From the NCBI GenBank assembly GCA_963693315.1, contig OY856188.1, positions 156,321,034 through 156,385,033 of the forward strand: a stretch of 64,000 bases of DNA, written 5' to 3'. Positions 34,501 through 45,829 of the stretch are shown here, piece by piece (position 1 is the stretch's first letter; each line of letters begins with the position of its first letter). The notes beneath the pieces are model-generated. The model was not told the DNA's origin. It made no database searches and saw only the letters and a program-made list of their open reading frames with translations. The translations under genes and the position numbers were made by a program. Origin of the DNA: Diogma glabrata. Lineage: Eukaryota > Arthropoda > Insecta > Diptera > Cylindrotomidae.

Positions 34501-35200
34501 TGATGATTTACCATGCTCCAAATTCAAAATGTGTTCTTTTTACACTACAGCATACTTTGACAATAGGTTGACTAGTTCTAAAAGTTGCCTTTATTTGAAG
34601 AACTTTCTCCTTCATCATGTCCACGAAATGTTAGGTTTTGTTTAGATAATAACAAAGTTATATCCAATAATCTGGATAAAAGATGTTTCCACTTCTGTTT
34701 TTCATTATCTATTAATTGCAAGGCTGAGTCTCCTATCGTTTATGAAATTTTAACCTCATTTCCAAAGCTTGCCACTTTTAAAAGTTCGCCAGATGTTCAT
34801 TTGAAGTTTCATGGTCGGTTACTTTGGGATTTAGTTTCCACCACTTCTGAAATCCAGCCGTAGATTTTGTGTTATTACTATTCGTTACAGCTAATATACG
34901 ACAGCAGAAGCAGTACAGGTTATTATTTAAAGGAGAATAAACCATCCATGACCGTATAATTTTTTCACCATAGGGCATCACTTTATAATACCATTCTTTA
35001 GAAAGATGGCGAACATCACCTTTTATGTCGAACCCGTGTCTAGATACAGTAGCAAACGATCCATCTCTATTTTGAAAATGTTCTCTTCCTTTTTGATGAT
35101 TTCAATACGAACATTATCAGAGACGAGTATATTCCAATGTGATACATCTCTTCCTGAAGTGATTCACCTATGCAAATACTGTCTTCGATAGTAGAAGCAT
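31530..35200 (-). pseudogene. hAT transposase (TTF zinc-finger / ZMYM-like type)
   Basis: Ordered fragments, 5' to 3' on the minus strand. 35060-34778: TTF-type zinc finger region (KVMPYGEKIIRSWMVYSP, CFCCRILA, WKLNPKVTDHETSNEH). 34527-34279: DUF4371-like core start (YLSPDIQNEFI, FGIMFDSTPDISHIDQMSEA, with catalytic-type Asp). 33952-33698: GYDTAAVMSSIHGG and CIDHSINLCGQHS. 33641-33441: helical segment. 31868-31530: C-terminal dimerisation motif (ASCERSFSKLKLIKIYLRTT). Frameshifts separate the fragments, and the 31941-32690 insertion interrupts the region before the C-terminus. hAT transposases cut and paste DNA with an RNase H-fold DDE site; this copy is inactive. Confidence 0.85.
31941..32690. 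mobile_element. CACTCAG-family element fragment in hAT
   Basis: Starts CACTCAGAAAAAGAGATACC next to TA (31939-31940) and continues as the inverted counterpart of 25590-26099, including both tRNA-like modules (32483-32550, 32595-32625). Similarity stops at AAAATGATTCC (about 32690), short of the other terminus, so this copy is truncated. An additional block at 32270-32385 (CCCAGCAAGCACACCGC) is absent from the other copy. Confidence 0.75.
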
Positions 35201-35230
35201 TAGCACCATTATCACGTTCAAAAGGCGTTA

Positions 35231-36509
35231 GTCGGAAAAGACATACTTTATGCCCTTAATACATAAATAGCTATTATTTTTTATAAGAATATTTTTGTTT
35301 TGCTTATTAATTATTTTGTTTTATTATTTTATTTTTGACTGAATTATTTATTATTTGCATTTGAAACAAACGTGAAATAAACTTGAATAGATTTTGTTCA
35401 AATTGTTGTTTTTTAAACTCTGGTAAAAATTTTGTATAAATTAATATATTTTGTTTTAAAAAAACATGGTGGAAACCGTAACCCGGTTTTTTTTAATCAA
35501 AAACCGAAAACCCGGTTTTTAAATATCATCCCAAATTTGCAATCACTATATGTATGTACATACAAATTTATAAAAAAAAATATAAGACAAAATATTTACA
35601 GAAATACAGAATTAAACAAATAGAGCGAGACTAACTGCACCACATGGGTGTTACACGGTTGTTGCACGGGTGTCACACGGATATCCGGTGTGGTCACACA
35701 CGGGTGTAGCACGGGTGTGGCACGGATAACCACACGGGTGTGGCACGGGTGGTACTACACGGGAAATAATGTCATGTGGCACGATTTTGATTAAAGGAGT
35801 ATTTTATTTGCCCAATCGGAATTTGCATTGAACTGTCACAACGCAGTTTTCAATTAAAATGAACCATAGAATTCGATTCGGATATCAATTGTTTTCTGGC
35901 GGTTGGTTTTGTTAAATAAAATATAAAAAATCAGCAAACTTATTTATTTAATTTTTTATTATTGTTATAATTTGATAGTTCTGCGTGTTAATATATTTAC
36001 TTTTACTTATTATACTTACTTCTTATACTTATATATTAATAAATACAAAAGTCAAATTGTCAAAGCTTCAAAATTTTGAAATTCTGACAAATTTTAGAAA
36101 TAAAAAATGATGGATAGCGAATTACGTGCTGAGTACACGAACTAAAATACAATTCTGACTTTTTAAAACCAACATTTTTGTCAGATTTGGATTTGGATTT
36201 GGATACATGAAATTGTTAGTGTAATTTGGCAAATAAAATACGGCTCAAAACTTGATCCAGTAGGCTTTGATAATGTTTATTGTTAGAAATAAAATTGCAA
36301 TTTGAGCCAATTAGGTTATTTTATTTCGATCCAAAAGACTTAATTACTGTCATACCGCTAGTTTCAGATTAATCTTATACTAAAAAAAAAGTGACATCTG
36401 CTCTGCCGACATGATGTTGGTTTTTGATATTTATCTTTCAAAATGCAGTATTTACAACAAATGATACATCACTAAAAGTATTTGGTGTTAATTTCTACAT
36501 AAAAAGTGC
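35231..36509. other. Non-coding interval with satellite remnants
   Basis: Holds the CACGGGTGT array (35641-35765) and an inverted remnant of the 43140-43995 satellite (about 36230-36340, AGGCTTTGATAATGTTTATT). No gene seen. Confidence 0.5.
35641..35765 (+). repeat. Short tandem array of CACGGGTGT-like units
   Basis: About ten imperfect units of roughly 11-13 bp (CACGGGTGTAG, CACGGGTGTGG, CACGGATAACCA). It resembles the CCCGTGTAACCCGTGTG block of the satellite at 43390-43990. Confidence 0.75.
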
Positions 36510-36929
36510 ACCTAGGTATTTTGTGTACGGATGTGCCAATTTTTTTTATGAGCCAATTTGACTGCCATCGAAAACAAATATTGTTGTTGTGGTTTCATTA
36601 TTGAAAAGGGGACGAATTTGTTAATACCGAATTGAATGGTCTCCGTAATGTTTTGTGCAGAAATATTTACATCATCCGCATTAAAACAAAGACGATCCAA
36701 AGGGAAACTTTTTGCAATTTGCGTCAGGTCGTACGATGCGGCAAATATTTCTGCCTGCCATTATTTTCGCCGTCGGTTGTCTTAGAAAATTCTAACCACG
36801 ATTTATTGTGAGCGTTGAATTCACCGGTAACGATAAATTGTGAATTTTGAAATTTCGCTCTAGTTTCGTCCACAACATGTTTGTTTGGGGACAGGCATAC
36901 AGCTATTGTGAAAAAAGGAATTTCAGCTA
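36510..36929 (-). pseudogene. LINE endonuclease domain fragment (jockey-like)
   Basis: Minus-strand frames give FIVTGEFNAHNKSW (the GDFNAHN motif of APE-type retrotransposon endonucleases, here GEF), then after one frameshift AEIFAASYDLTQIAKSFPLD and NITETIQFGINKFVPFSI, the usual linker toward RT. The endonuclease nicks target DNA for target-primed reverse transcription. The catalytic Asp of GDF is Glu here. The fragment ends where the hairpin satellite starts (36930). Confidence 0.75.
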
Positions 36930-38695
36930 TCGAGGACTGAAAGTAGAAGAGTACGCCTGCGGTTCATTTTAAAGACCGATGCGAAGCGAGGACGTATGTA
37001 CAACGTTTTACGCACAAATGCACAACTGAATGGTAAAACAAATTTTATAAACTCGGTAAACATTTTGGAAATTTGAAAAATAAGTAAGCATGCCATGATT
37101 TTCATAATTAGCTTCATACAATAATTGATTTGTTTGTTCTAATTTTATGAGTATTTTAATTAGTTTACGGGCGATTATTTTACGGGCGGCAAAGTAGAAG
37201 AATATAGCAGTGTTTTATATAGCAACGGGCTTTTATTTAACGGGCGTAAAGTTAAACTTTCAGCAACGATAACTATGTTGTAAATAGTTATTTACATATC
37301 GAGGACTGAAAGTAGAAGATTACGCCTGCGGTTCATATTGAAGCCCGACGCGAAGCGATGGGTTTTATTGAACCGCTCAACTGCACAACTTAATTGTAGT
37401 ATAAATCAATTTTTGAATTTTTTTAATTTGCTAGACATTTTGAAAATTATACTAAACACGCAATGATTTTCTCCATAAACTTCATACAATAATTTGTTTG
37501 TTTGTTCTAATTTTATGATTATTTTACGGGCAGTAAAGTGGAAAAATATACTAATGTTTCATATAGCAACGGGCTTCTATTTTATGTCCATAAAGTTCAA
37601 TTTTCCGCCACGATAATTAGGATGTGAAATGTGTTTTATGATTCATTTGTGCGTAATAGTTATTTACTTATCGAGGGCTGAAAGTAGAAGATTACGCCTG
37701 CGGTTCTTATTGAAGCCCGACGCGAAGCGAGGGCTTTTATTGAACCAAGGGCGTAATTTTCCTTTCAGCCTGAGTGTATGTACAACGTTTTACGCACAAC
37801 TGCACAACTTAATTGTTGTATAAATCAATTTTTGAATTTCTTAGACTCGCTAGACATTTTGAAAATTATGCTAAACATGCCATGATTTTTTCTATAAACT
37901 TCATACAATAATTTATTTGTTTTTTCTAATTTTCTAATTATTTTCTGNNNNNNNNNNNNNNNNNNNNNNNNNNNNNNNNNNNNNNNNNNNNNNNNNNNNN
38001 NNNNNNNNNNNNNNNNNNNNNNNNNNNNNNNNNNNNNNNNNNNNNNNNNNNNNNNNNNNNNNNNNNNNNNNNNNNNNNNNNNNNNNNNNNNNNNNNNNNN
38101 NNNNNNNNNNNNNNNNNNNNNNNNNNNNNNNNNNNNNNNNNNNNNNNTTTTCTAATTATTTTCTGGGCGATTATTTTACGGGCGGCGAAGTAGAAAAATA
38201 CACTAATGTTTTATATGGCAACGGGCTTTTATTTTACGGACGTTAAGTTCAACTTTCAGTCACGATAAGTAGAATGTAAGCTATTTACATGTCGAGGGCT
38301 GAAAGTAGAAAATTACGCCAGCGGTTCATATTGAAGCCCGACGCGAAGCGAGGGCTTTTATTGAACCAAGGGCGTAATCTTCCTTTCAGCCTGAGTGTAT
38401 GTACAACGTTTTACGCACAACTGCATAATGCACAACTTTATTGTATTATAAATCAATTTTTGAATTTTTTAAACTCGCTAGACATTTTGAAAATTATGCT
38501 AAACATGCCATGATTTTCTCTATAAACTTCATACAATAATTTATTTGTTTGTTCTAATTTTATGAATATTTTACGGGTGATTATTTTACGGTCGGTAAAG
38601 TAGAAAAATATATTAATATTTCATATAGCAACGGGATTTTATTTTACGGATGTAAAGTTCAACTCTCAGCCACAATAACTAGGATGTAAAATGTG
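36930..38695 (+). repeat. Satellite of about 370 bp with an embedded hairpin
   Basis: Units start TCGAGG(A/G)CTGAAAGTAG at 36930, 37299, 37671 and 38292, giving periods of 369 and 372 bp. Each carries a hairpin: GGCTGAAAG...ATTACGCC arms around GCCCGACGCGAAGCGAGGGC (best at 37674-37772 and 38296-38393). The rest is AT-rich with ACGGGC motifs. A 200-N gap (37948-38147) lies in the third unit, so the true copy number is unknown. Short frames here are shadows repeated from unit to unit. The array is entered by the element at 38696 and its tail resumes at 42655. Confidence 0.85.
37948..38147. other. Assembly gap (200 N)
   Basis: Exactly 200 N, a typical placeholder size; the array on both sides shows the gap is caused by the tandem repeat. 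Confidence 0.99.
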
Positions 38696-39344
38696 CACTG
38701 AGATAAATCGTATTCTAATATTAAGTAAAAGCTAATTTCAATTACAGAAACTCTTAGTTGATGAAAATTCGAAACTCATTTTCTAGATTATAGAATAACT
38801 GGTTTAACCTGAGAGAAGTTTTATTAATTTTATCAATAAGACCATTTTCTAAATTAAGATTAAATTAGTCAATTTGCCTTAGTTATGAAATGCTCGATTA
38901 AAATCATTTACATTTGTTTTAATATGTTTAACGATCAATTCAACGCTTTTTAACGCTTCAAAATAGAATCTCAATATATCGATGATTTTGTCATTTGTGC
39001 AACGTTTATTCTCATTTCTAGTCAAATATTTACAATCATTTGTAGAAAAACCAATTCTTGAAGAAGTATTTCTAATATAGCTTTATTTTGAGAAAATTAC
39101 AATCAAATTTTTTAACTCAATTTTTAAAATTTAAAAGCGATTTTGCTCAATTTGAGAATTATCGTATCAAATGTTTTTAATATGCAGATAGTTATTAGAT
39201 TATAGTAGAATATATGTAGTTGAGAAGTGAATTTAATTTTAAAACAACTTTTAAAAACACATAAACAGTTAAACTTAGGACTTAATTCAAAATGTCATTA
39301 ATTTTGGCGATTGCCCTTTTTCTGCAAATTAAATATAATAAATA

Positions 39345-39770
39345 ATTCATATTATAAACTTGTTTAGCCGGGTTTAAAATTTTATATTTTAATTATTTTG
39401 TTTTTCCTCAATTTACCCCGTTTAATTGAATATAATTTTTATTATTAAATCTATATATTTCGGGCTAGGCCCATCTTCAGGATTATTAATAAAAATAATA
39501 AAAAATTATATCACAATAAGAAAAATAACATTTTGACATAAATTATATAAACAAAAAACGATATACGATATTGTATTGAGAATTTATGTCAAAATGTTAT
39601 TTTTCTTATTGTGATATAATTTTTTATTATTTTTATTAATAATCCTGAAGATGGGCCTAGCCCGATATTTCGGGATTTAATAATAAAAATTATATTCAAT
39701 TAAACGGGGTAAATTGAGGAAAAACAAAATAATAAAATATAATAAATAATATTATATAAAGCAATAAATT
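39345..39770. repeat. Fold-back with hammerhead-like motif in both arms
   Basis: Arms 39378-39545 and 39588-39745 are inverted copies around a loop of about 42 bp. Each holds CTGAAGATGGGCCTAGCCC followed by GAAA (left arm, minus strand) or GATA (right arm, plus strand, near 39648). The left arm equals the repeat at 28205-28590, so this looks like a head-to-head insertion pair. Confidence 0.75.
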
Positions 39771-40400
39771 ATTAATTTTAAGGACGACGGCATCAATTTT
39801 TGTGGATTTGTAAATTTAGTCTAAATTTTTATAGGTGTGACAACCGTGAGTACTCCAGTCCCAAGTCCTTGACGATACCAGTGATATATCACTAGCCAGG
39901 ATTCTATGTTAACTGGCCATTGAACTATTTTCAGTCACCGGTAGCCATTTTAGTCTTAGTAATTGAGTATTTCTTGATGATGGTTAGGCTTACGTTGATG
40001 ATAGTTCCATACTCAAGTGGAGAATATAGAAATGTTCATGATTCATGAACTTCTTGTATATAATTCTACATTAGAAATTATATGAATTCATACATTGTGT
40101 GTAGTTATTCTTGATTAATGTAAAATATAATCAATAATGGTTTCTAATCAACATTTTATCGACATTTTTGTTTCTTTTACTCAAGTAGAGAATTAAGTGA
40201 TTTATTGTAAACAATTTTGTTGAGTTGATGTGAGAACAATTTTCCTAAGTGGAGACTAAAACAATATATGTAATATAACAATATATGATCAATGATGTTT
40301 TGTTTTTTACTTAACAATACCATTTTTAAAATCATATCGTGTTGCAATTTAAAGGAGCAAAGTGTTCGAATCGTACCTTTAAAATAACAAAAATAATATA

Positions 40401-41226
40401 CAGTCAGCGTCAAAAAAAGTGTACAGCAAATAGTTCATTATTTACGGACTAATATATCTTAAAAGAAGAATGGAAAAATAAAAAACAATTCATTTTTAAA
40501 AAGTGTATTAAGTATTAGTTTATTTTAACAAAAACAAAAATTCAATTATTTGTTGTTATCCTTGTAATTTTAAAAAAATTGCAAAATGCTCTGATTTTAC
40601 GCGTCAAAAAAAAGTGTACACTCTCACATTGTTTGATTGTTTTTTGTTATAACGGGATTTCCGATTTTTTCAACTAATTTTATTTTGTTTTGTTGCATTG
40701 TCGATACTTTCGTGTCAAAGATCCATGCAGCTATTATTATCCCAATAATAATAATTTAATATTATTCAACATGGCCAAACAAACTACAATAGAAACACGT
40801 AATTTAGTGGTAAAATTAGCATCTCAAGGCAAATCTCTGAGGGAAATTGCTAGTATTATCGACAGAAGTCATAATATTGTGAAAAAAATACTATTTAAAT
40901 TCAAACATTTGAGAAGTGTAGAAGATCTTCGCCGTTCTGGCAGGCCGCCAATTTTGTCAGTTGTGGATAAAAGAGCGATAGCGCGAAGGGTTAGGGCTAA
41001 TCCCTCTGAAAGTGCAGTCAGAATAGCTGAGAAACTCACAGAAACATTAGGAGCAAGAATAAGTGCCAGTACCGTTTGCCGTGCTCTGCATGAAAATGGG
41101 TTACATGGTAGAACTCCGAGAAAAAAATCAGTTAATTCTAAGAAAAACGGAAAAAAGCGTCTCGAATATGCAAAAAAGCATCTTTTTATTTTACAAAATG
41201 TCTATTTTACACTCGTCACTGAATAA
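40401..41226 (+). mobile_element. Tc1/mariner element, 5' part only
   Basis: Begins TA-CAGTCAGCGTCAAAAAAAG at 40401. The motif GCGTCAAAAAAAAGTGTACA recurs at about 40600, giving the two direct repeats per end (IR/DR style) seen in some Tc1 elements. The right TIR and the catalytic half of the gene are missing. Confidence 0.75.
40771..41226 (+). pseudogene. Tc1-like transposase, N-terminal DNA-binding half
   Basis: The ATG at 40771 fits the family start (MAKQTTIETRNLVVKLASQG). Residues about 1-55 form the first helix-turn-helix (GKSLREIASIIDRSHNIVKK). A GRPP motif stands in for the usual GRPR, and a second helix-turn-helix follows (AVRIAEKLTE, ISASTVCRALHENGLHGR). The protein ends at 151 residues; the DDE/D catalytic domain (about 200 residues) is absent. 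It could still bind TIRs if expressed, but cannot cut. Confidence 0.85.
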
Positions 41227-42654
41227 GCACTTATTTTAAATAGTAATGTCTTCACCAGGAAGCAGCACTAATTAAGAGTTCTTTATTCAAATGTTTATTT
41301 CTACGAATAAATTTAAACTAGTAAGTTAAATAAATTGTCTGTAACTTTATTTTGAATTTAACTATAGTATCATTTCTATTAAGGTTGACATTAATTTCAA
41401 AGATTTGCTTCAAAACACGGGTTGCTGTTCATCACGAAGTTGCCAGATTTTTTGGAAGTTACCATCCAGATTTAACATCAAACAAGAATAGGCACAACAT
41501 TGCGGCGACCGCAACAGGAGAAATTGTGTGTAAAACTTCCTTTATTATAATAATAAAGGAAATAATAATTAATACATATATTAAATATTTAGGCAAAAGA
41601 AATAATTATTGCAAAAAATACTTCTTAATTTTGAACTTAAATTTAATATATTTTTCTATTGAAGTAATTTTTTAAAATTTACATAACATCTTTAAAACGT
41701 TTAAATTAACTCTAATAAAAGAGAATCAATAATTATAATAATTATTTTGAAATGAGAATCAATAATTTAGAATTTATTTTAAAACTATATTAAAGAGATG
41801 GAAATTATTTTAACGAATAATTAGATTATTATTATTTATTTTGTATTACAATTTTGATACGTTTAATTTATTTATAAAAATTGATTTACTGTTAACTTAA
41901 ACAATAATAATATTTAACACTAACTTTTAACACATATTGAAGGAATATTCTTTGTATTCATTTAGAATTCTAATTTCATTATTAAAAATAAATTTTTTTA
42001 AATTAAAAATATTGTCTATTTGAACTTATTTTCAGAAGGGTTGTATACGAGATTAACATATCATGCTTAATTAAACAATATGGGAACGGTTTCAAAATGC
42101 ATTGCTAGTCTCAAATCGATATAAAATATGTTACAAAATGGTTGCTTTTATTCTCAAATGCAGAAATTGCATCCACCAACTTTGTCTCAGATTATGAATA
42201 ATTATACTTAACTCAACTTTATTTTAAAATTATTCCGAGCATATACGTCTTTCATCAACCCAAAAGTTTATCACTATTTTCTTAATCATACTAAAATTAT
42301 GCTCAGCCTTAGATTAATTGACGTTATGTAATAAATGTATTCTTGTATTAAGAATGCTTTTAAATACCATATTCTTAAAAAGAGTATATATATTCACAAA
42401 TCTAATCTAAATTTAAAGAGGCTAACAATTTTGTTAATGATAAATTTATACTATACTCGAAATGAGAAACTGCATTAACTTGAATTACATTTGAAATTCA
42501 TAATAATAGAATTTCAAAAATTAACAAATTATCGGCCCCTTATACTACATATTAGAATAGGTTGAGAATAGTTATTCTTGGCGCACATTTAAGCAACTTT
42601 TATGCATGATTTTATACCTATATCGTATAAGTTGAGCACACCTTTTTTTCAGTG
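41227..42654. other. AT-rich non-coding remainder of the TIR element
   Basis: No gene. A 107-codon frame at 41352-41675 has no recognised domain and lies in very AT-rich sequence. Confidence 0.4.
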
Positions 42655-42712
42655 TGTTTTACGATTCGTTTGTGCGTAAAATGTGTTTTACGATTCGTTT
42701 GTGCGTAAATAA
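42655..42712 (+). repeat. Tail of the 370-bp satellite
   Basis: Two copies of TTTTACGATTCGTTTGTGCG plus TAAA, matching the satellite segment at 37632-37654. Right-hand continuation of the array split by 38696-42654. Confidence 0.7.
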
Positions 42713-42849
42713 TAAAACAGGTGCAAACAAAAATTTTAGAAAATTAAAAAGATTACTTAGATATTTTTTCATATTGCATCCATGAGTTAAGGCGCAATAA
42801 AGATTAACAACAGACCTTCCTTTATATAATATACCTATTTAAAGTCTAT

Positions 42850-43135
42850 ATACAGCTGGGGGCGAAAGGTGCCCAGAGGTTTACACGCTAGCTTAGTTTA
42901 AATCCACTAGACCCACCAACCGTGTCGCACTGAAGAAATAAAGACGTTTTGGATAGGGAATACTGTTAGGCCCGCACCCCATGCGATTAAGCCAAGGTAT
43001 CCGCTGCCGCTAGACATGAAATGGGTTTAAGCTATACAATAGCGGACGAGAGACCCGCTACTGCTCGGGTACCTCGTGTAAGCCACACTCGTTTCACGTG
43101 TCATAAACACCGTGACCCCTAAGTGCGGTGGTCAA
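42850..43135. other. GC-richer block of unknown origin
   Basis: About 285 bases with clearly higher GC than everything around it (GGGGGCGAAAGGTGCCCAG, CAATAGCGGACGAGAGACCC, GCTCGGGTACCTCGTGTAAG). No long frame and no tRNA or rRNA pattern I can recognise. It abuts the satellite at 43140. Confidence 0.45.
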
Positions 43136-43139
43136 CCTT

Positions 43140-43995
43140 CAAACATTTATTTCTAACAATAAAAATTTTCAAAGCTTGCTTTATCAAATTTTAATCAAAA
43201 TTGTACTATAAAAATGTGATCGTTAAATAATATTAAAATTTTATTGCGAAATAAAAAGTCAGTGTTAACTTTAAAGTTATAAAACTTCACTCAGTTAGAT
43301 ATTTTTGCGGTGAAGTGATAAAAAACTTATCACTTCACCGCTTCACAGTTACAGAATTTGGCTGTAGTACGTATTATTCACTATTTTTTCGTATGACATA
43401 ATTTCCCGTGTAATCCGTGTGATGTGCGAAGAGTATTTATGTCTTTCAGATTGAAGTTACTTGATCTAATTGGTCAAAATTGCAATTTTATTTCTAATAA
43501 TAAACATTATCAAAGCCTACCAAATCCAATTTTATTTAATCGTACCAGAAAAGTAATCAATGCGTAATATTCCCTATTTTCTCGTATGACATAATTTCCC
43601 GTGTAACCCATGTGATGTGCGAATAGTATTTGAGTCTCTCAGATTGAAGTTATTGGATCGTGCTGGTCAACATTGCAATTTTATTTCTAACAATAAACAT
43701 TATCAAAATCTACTAAATAAAATTTTTATCAAAATCGAACTAGAAATAGAAATCAGTACGTATAAGATTCACTATTTTTTCGTATGACATATTTTCCCGT
43801 GTAACCCGTGTGATGTGCGAATAGTATTTAAGCCTTTCGATGTTATTTGATCTAGTTGGTCTCGGTTTCAATTTTATTGCTAGCAATAAACATTATTAAA
43901 GTCTACTAAATTAAAACCGTAAAAATCAAAATCGTACTAGAAATAGTAATCAGTACGTAAAATTCACTAATTTTTTCGTGTGACATAATTTCCCG
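43140..43995 (+). repeat. Satellite of about 195 bp
   Basis: Four units marked by CGTATGACATAATTTCCCGTG at about 43389, 43580, 43782 and 43973, each with TTTATTTCTAACAATAAACA-type sequence. A 15-bp perfect stem (GCGGTGAAGTGATAA, 43307-43341) lies in the first unit. A remnant in inverted orientation is at about 36230-36340. Confidence 0.8.
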
Positions 43996-44636
43996 TGTTA
44001 CAAATATAAATTTAGCCATTTTAATTAGTACATTAAATATTTAAAAAAAATACCAGAGTGACATGACCTATACTCCCCATGAAAATACATAAGTAAATTA
44101 TTGCTTTGAATATTGCCTGAAAGTAAAGAAATTTATTAATTTAATTGTAATAACAATTATTAACATAATTTACGATCAATTATTATTGTTGTTGTGGCTG
44201 TCAAATTGCTGATATGTTATAAAAATGAAACTGAACGAAGAAGAGCGAATCTAATTCTTTGACTACAATTATTTGCTGCTGCTATACCGACGTTCCATGA
44301 TGAACTCTGTGGAATTAATAATGCAGCAATGAATTGAAAAGCAACATGATAAGAAGAAGAAAGGACGAAAAAAAGATGTATATAAAGAACATGATATTTG
44401 AACAATAAGCAGACTTGATCCTGGATTACAACAAGGTTTATTCGTCTATAAAGGAATTGTGAGCCTGCAATTTCCATTTAATGAAGATTATTATATCTAA
44501 TAATTATTTTATAAGTAAATTGAAATAAAAGATTTGGTTAATTAAAAAATTTTAGAAATATTCAAATAAAGAGTTTTTTACATAAAACTAATCCATTTTT
44601 CTTTCTCGGCGCTTCAAAAACTGCAAAACCGTAACA
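43996..44636 (+). repeat. Probable 5' LTR of the gypsy element
   Basis: Bounded by TGTTAC and GTAACA, 641 bp, followed at once by a primer-binding-like TTGGTTTCAGAAG. The 3' LTR is not in the window, so this is inferred from the ends and position. Confidence 0.55.
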
Positions 44637-44699
44637 TTGGTTTCAGAAGTAGGATTACGGCAACCCGAAAGCGGAATAAGATCCTCGATACCGCGATAG

Positions 44700-45812
44700 A
44701 AAAGAAGAGTGGGGGATGAAGTGAAGATGGCAGAGCTCATCGCTCTTATTCAGACTCAGTCGCAAAACTTGGTAGTCTGTAATCAAAAAGGCTTTGGAAG
44801 CAGTAACGGTGATGATGAGAGGCGAAATGTCAACAAGAATAGATGAAATGTTTAAGGATCTGGGCGATACTAAGTCGATCTCAGAGAGGAACTTAAGACT
44901 TTAGATGGTGGCGCAAACTTGACATCACAAAAAAGGGTAGAAATTCTAGAACAGAACTTCACCACAATGAGTGTTCAGGAAGGCGACAGTACTAGTCATT
45001 CCGTCATTCATCAATCATTTTGGCTAGTTTACCAACACCGCAGGTTACTCCAACAAGAAATTTGGGGACGGTACAGCAAAAATCTGTCGTGAAGGTAAAA
45101 CCATACCCGTTGGTACGACTAATTGGAGCGATTATTACACCCAATTTGAAATGGCTTCAGCTGCAAATCAATGGGATGACGGTACTAAGGCAACACAATT
45201 TGTGTTGATCCTTAGAGACAAAGTATTGACGATTCTGAACATTCTGTCCGAACTGGACCGATGGAACAACAAGAAGCTGTCAGATGCACTGAAACGCAGA
45301 TTCTCGGGTGAAGAAGCCAGTGAAATAAGTCAAGCGCAATTACGTAGTCACTTGCAAAAACCACGAGAAGATCTAGCAGAGTTTGCAACGGATATCGAAA
45401 GGCTAGCCCGGTTAGCGTTTGAAGATTTCCCAACATCGACACAAGACAGAATCGGCATGATGCAATTTACAGATGGTATTGCAGACTTGGAAGTTCAGGA
45501 CCTGGTACGCAAAGCATCACTAGGCCTCAAAACTTGGCGGAAGCAGTGGTAAAAGCAATTGAATTTCAAGCAGCAAGGATGGCTACTAGATCTAATCGTC
45601 GAACTATCCAAAGGACTAAGGTTGTAGAGCAAGATGAAGAAGAAAGCACCATGGTCCTAAGACGAAGCCTATTTAGAAGACGATTTCGTTCACGACGAAG
45701 AAACGTAGGCAGGTTGGTAGGCCACAGTTTACCCATTGTAGAAAATATTTCTCAGGAAATTGCAACCATAAATCCATTGGGAAACTCCAGTCAGTCAGGC
45801 TTCCAGGGCTAA
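44700..45812 (+). pseudogene. Gypsy gag
   Basis: The capsid frame at about 45070-45552 (TNWSDYYTQFEMASAANQWD, AEFATDIERLARLAFEDFP) is typical of gypsy Gag. The frame changes at 45534-45552 into an arginine-rich tail, and a zinc-knuckle remnant (HCRKYFSGNCNH, about 45734) lies in a third frame. The N-terminal part (44700-45070) is disrupted. Confidence 0.7.
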
Positions 45813-45829
45813 ACCTGACACCTTCAACT

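Larger units (their letters stand above)
31415..35230 (-). mobile_element. hAT transposon, one end intact, decayed
   Basis: Begins with the TIR CAGTGGCGTAGCTAG at 31415, followed by GGGTGACACCCGGGG. The transposase is on the minus strand, so this is its 3' side. No matching TIR is found near 35230, so the other end is lost. A copy of the CACTCAG element family is inserted at 31941. Confidence 0.75.
38696..42654. mobile_element. CACTA-like TIR element (4.0 kb) in the satellite
   Basis: Starts CACTGAGATAAATCG and ends ACCTTTTTTTCAGTG, with TG on both sides (38694-38695, 42655-42656). The satellite unit at 37626-37640 (AAATGTGTTTTATGATTC) is the empty site and supports a 2-bp TG duplication. 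The interior is AT-rich and non-coding apart from nested insertions: the fold-back at 39345-39770 and the Tc1 relic at 40401-41226. Confidence 0.75.

Noticed and set aside
37629..38513. Two similar short frames (37629-37823, 38289-38513) as a duplicated small gene
   Set aside because: They are the same satellite hairpin sequence read twice; similarity reflects the repeat, not coding selection.
36930..38695. Regularly spaced repeats as a CRISPR array
   Set aside because: Units of about 370 bp with no unique spacers, in a eukaryotic transposon-rich setting; this is a satellite.
44217..44477. 86-codon minus-strand frame in the gypsy LTR
   Set aside because: It lies wholly inside the probable LTR and has no domain.
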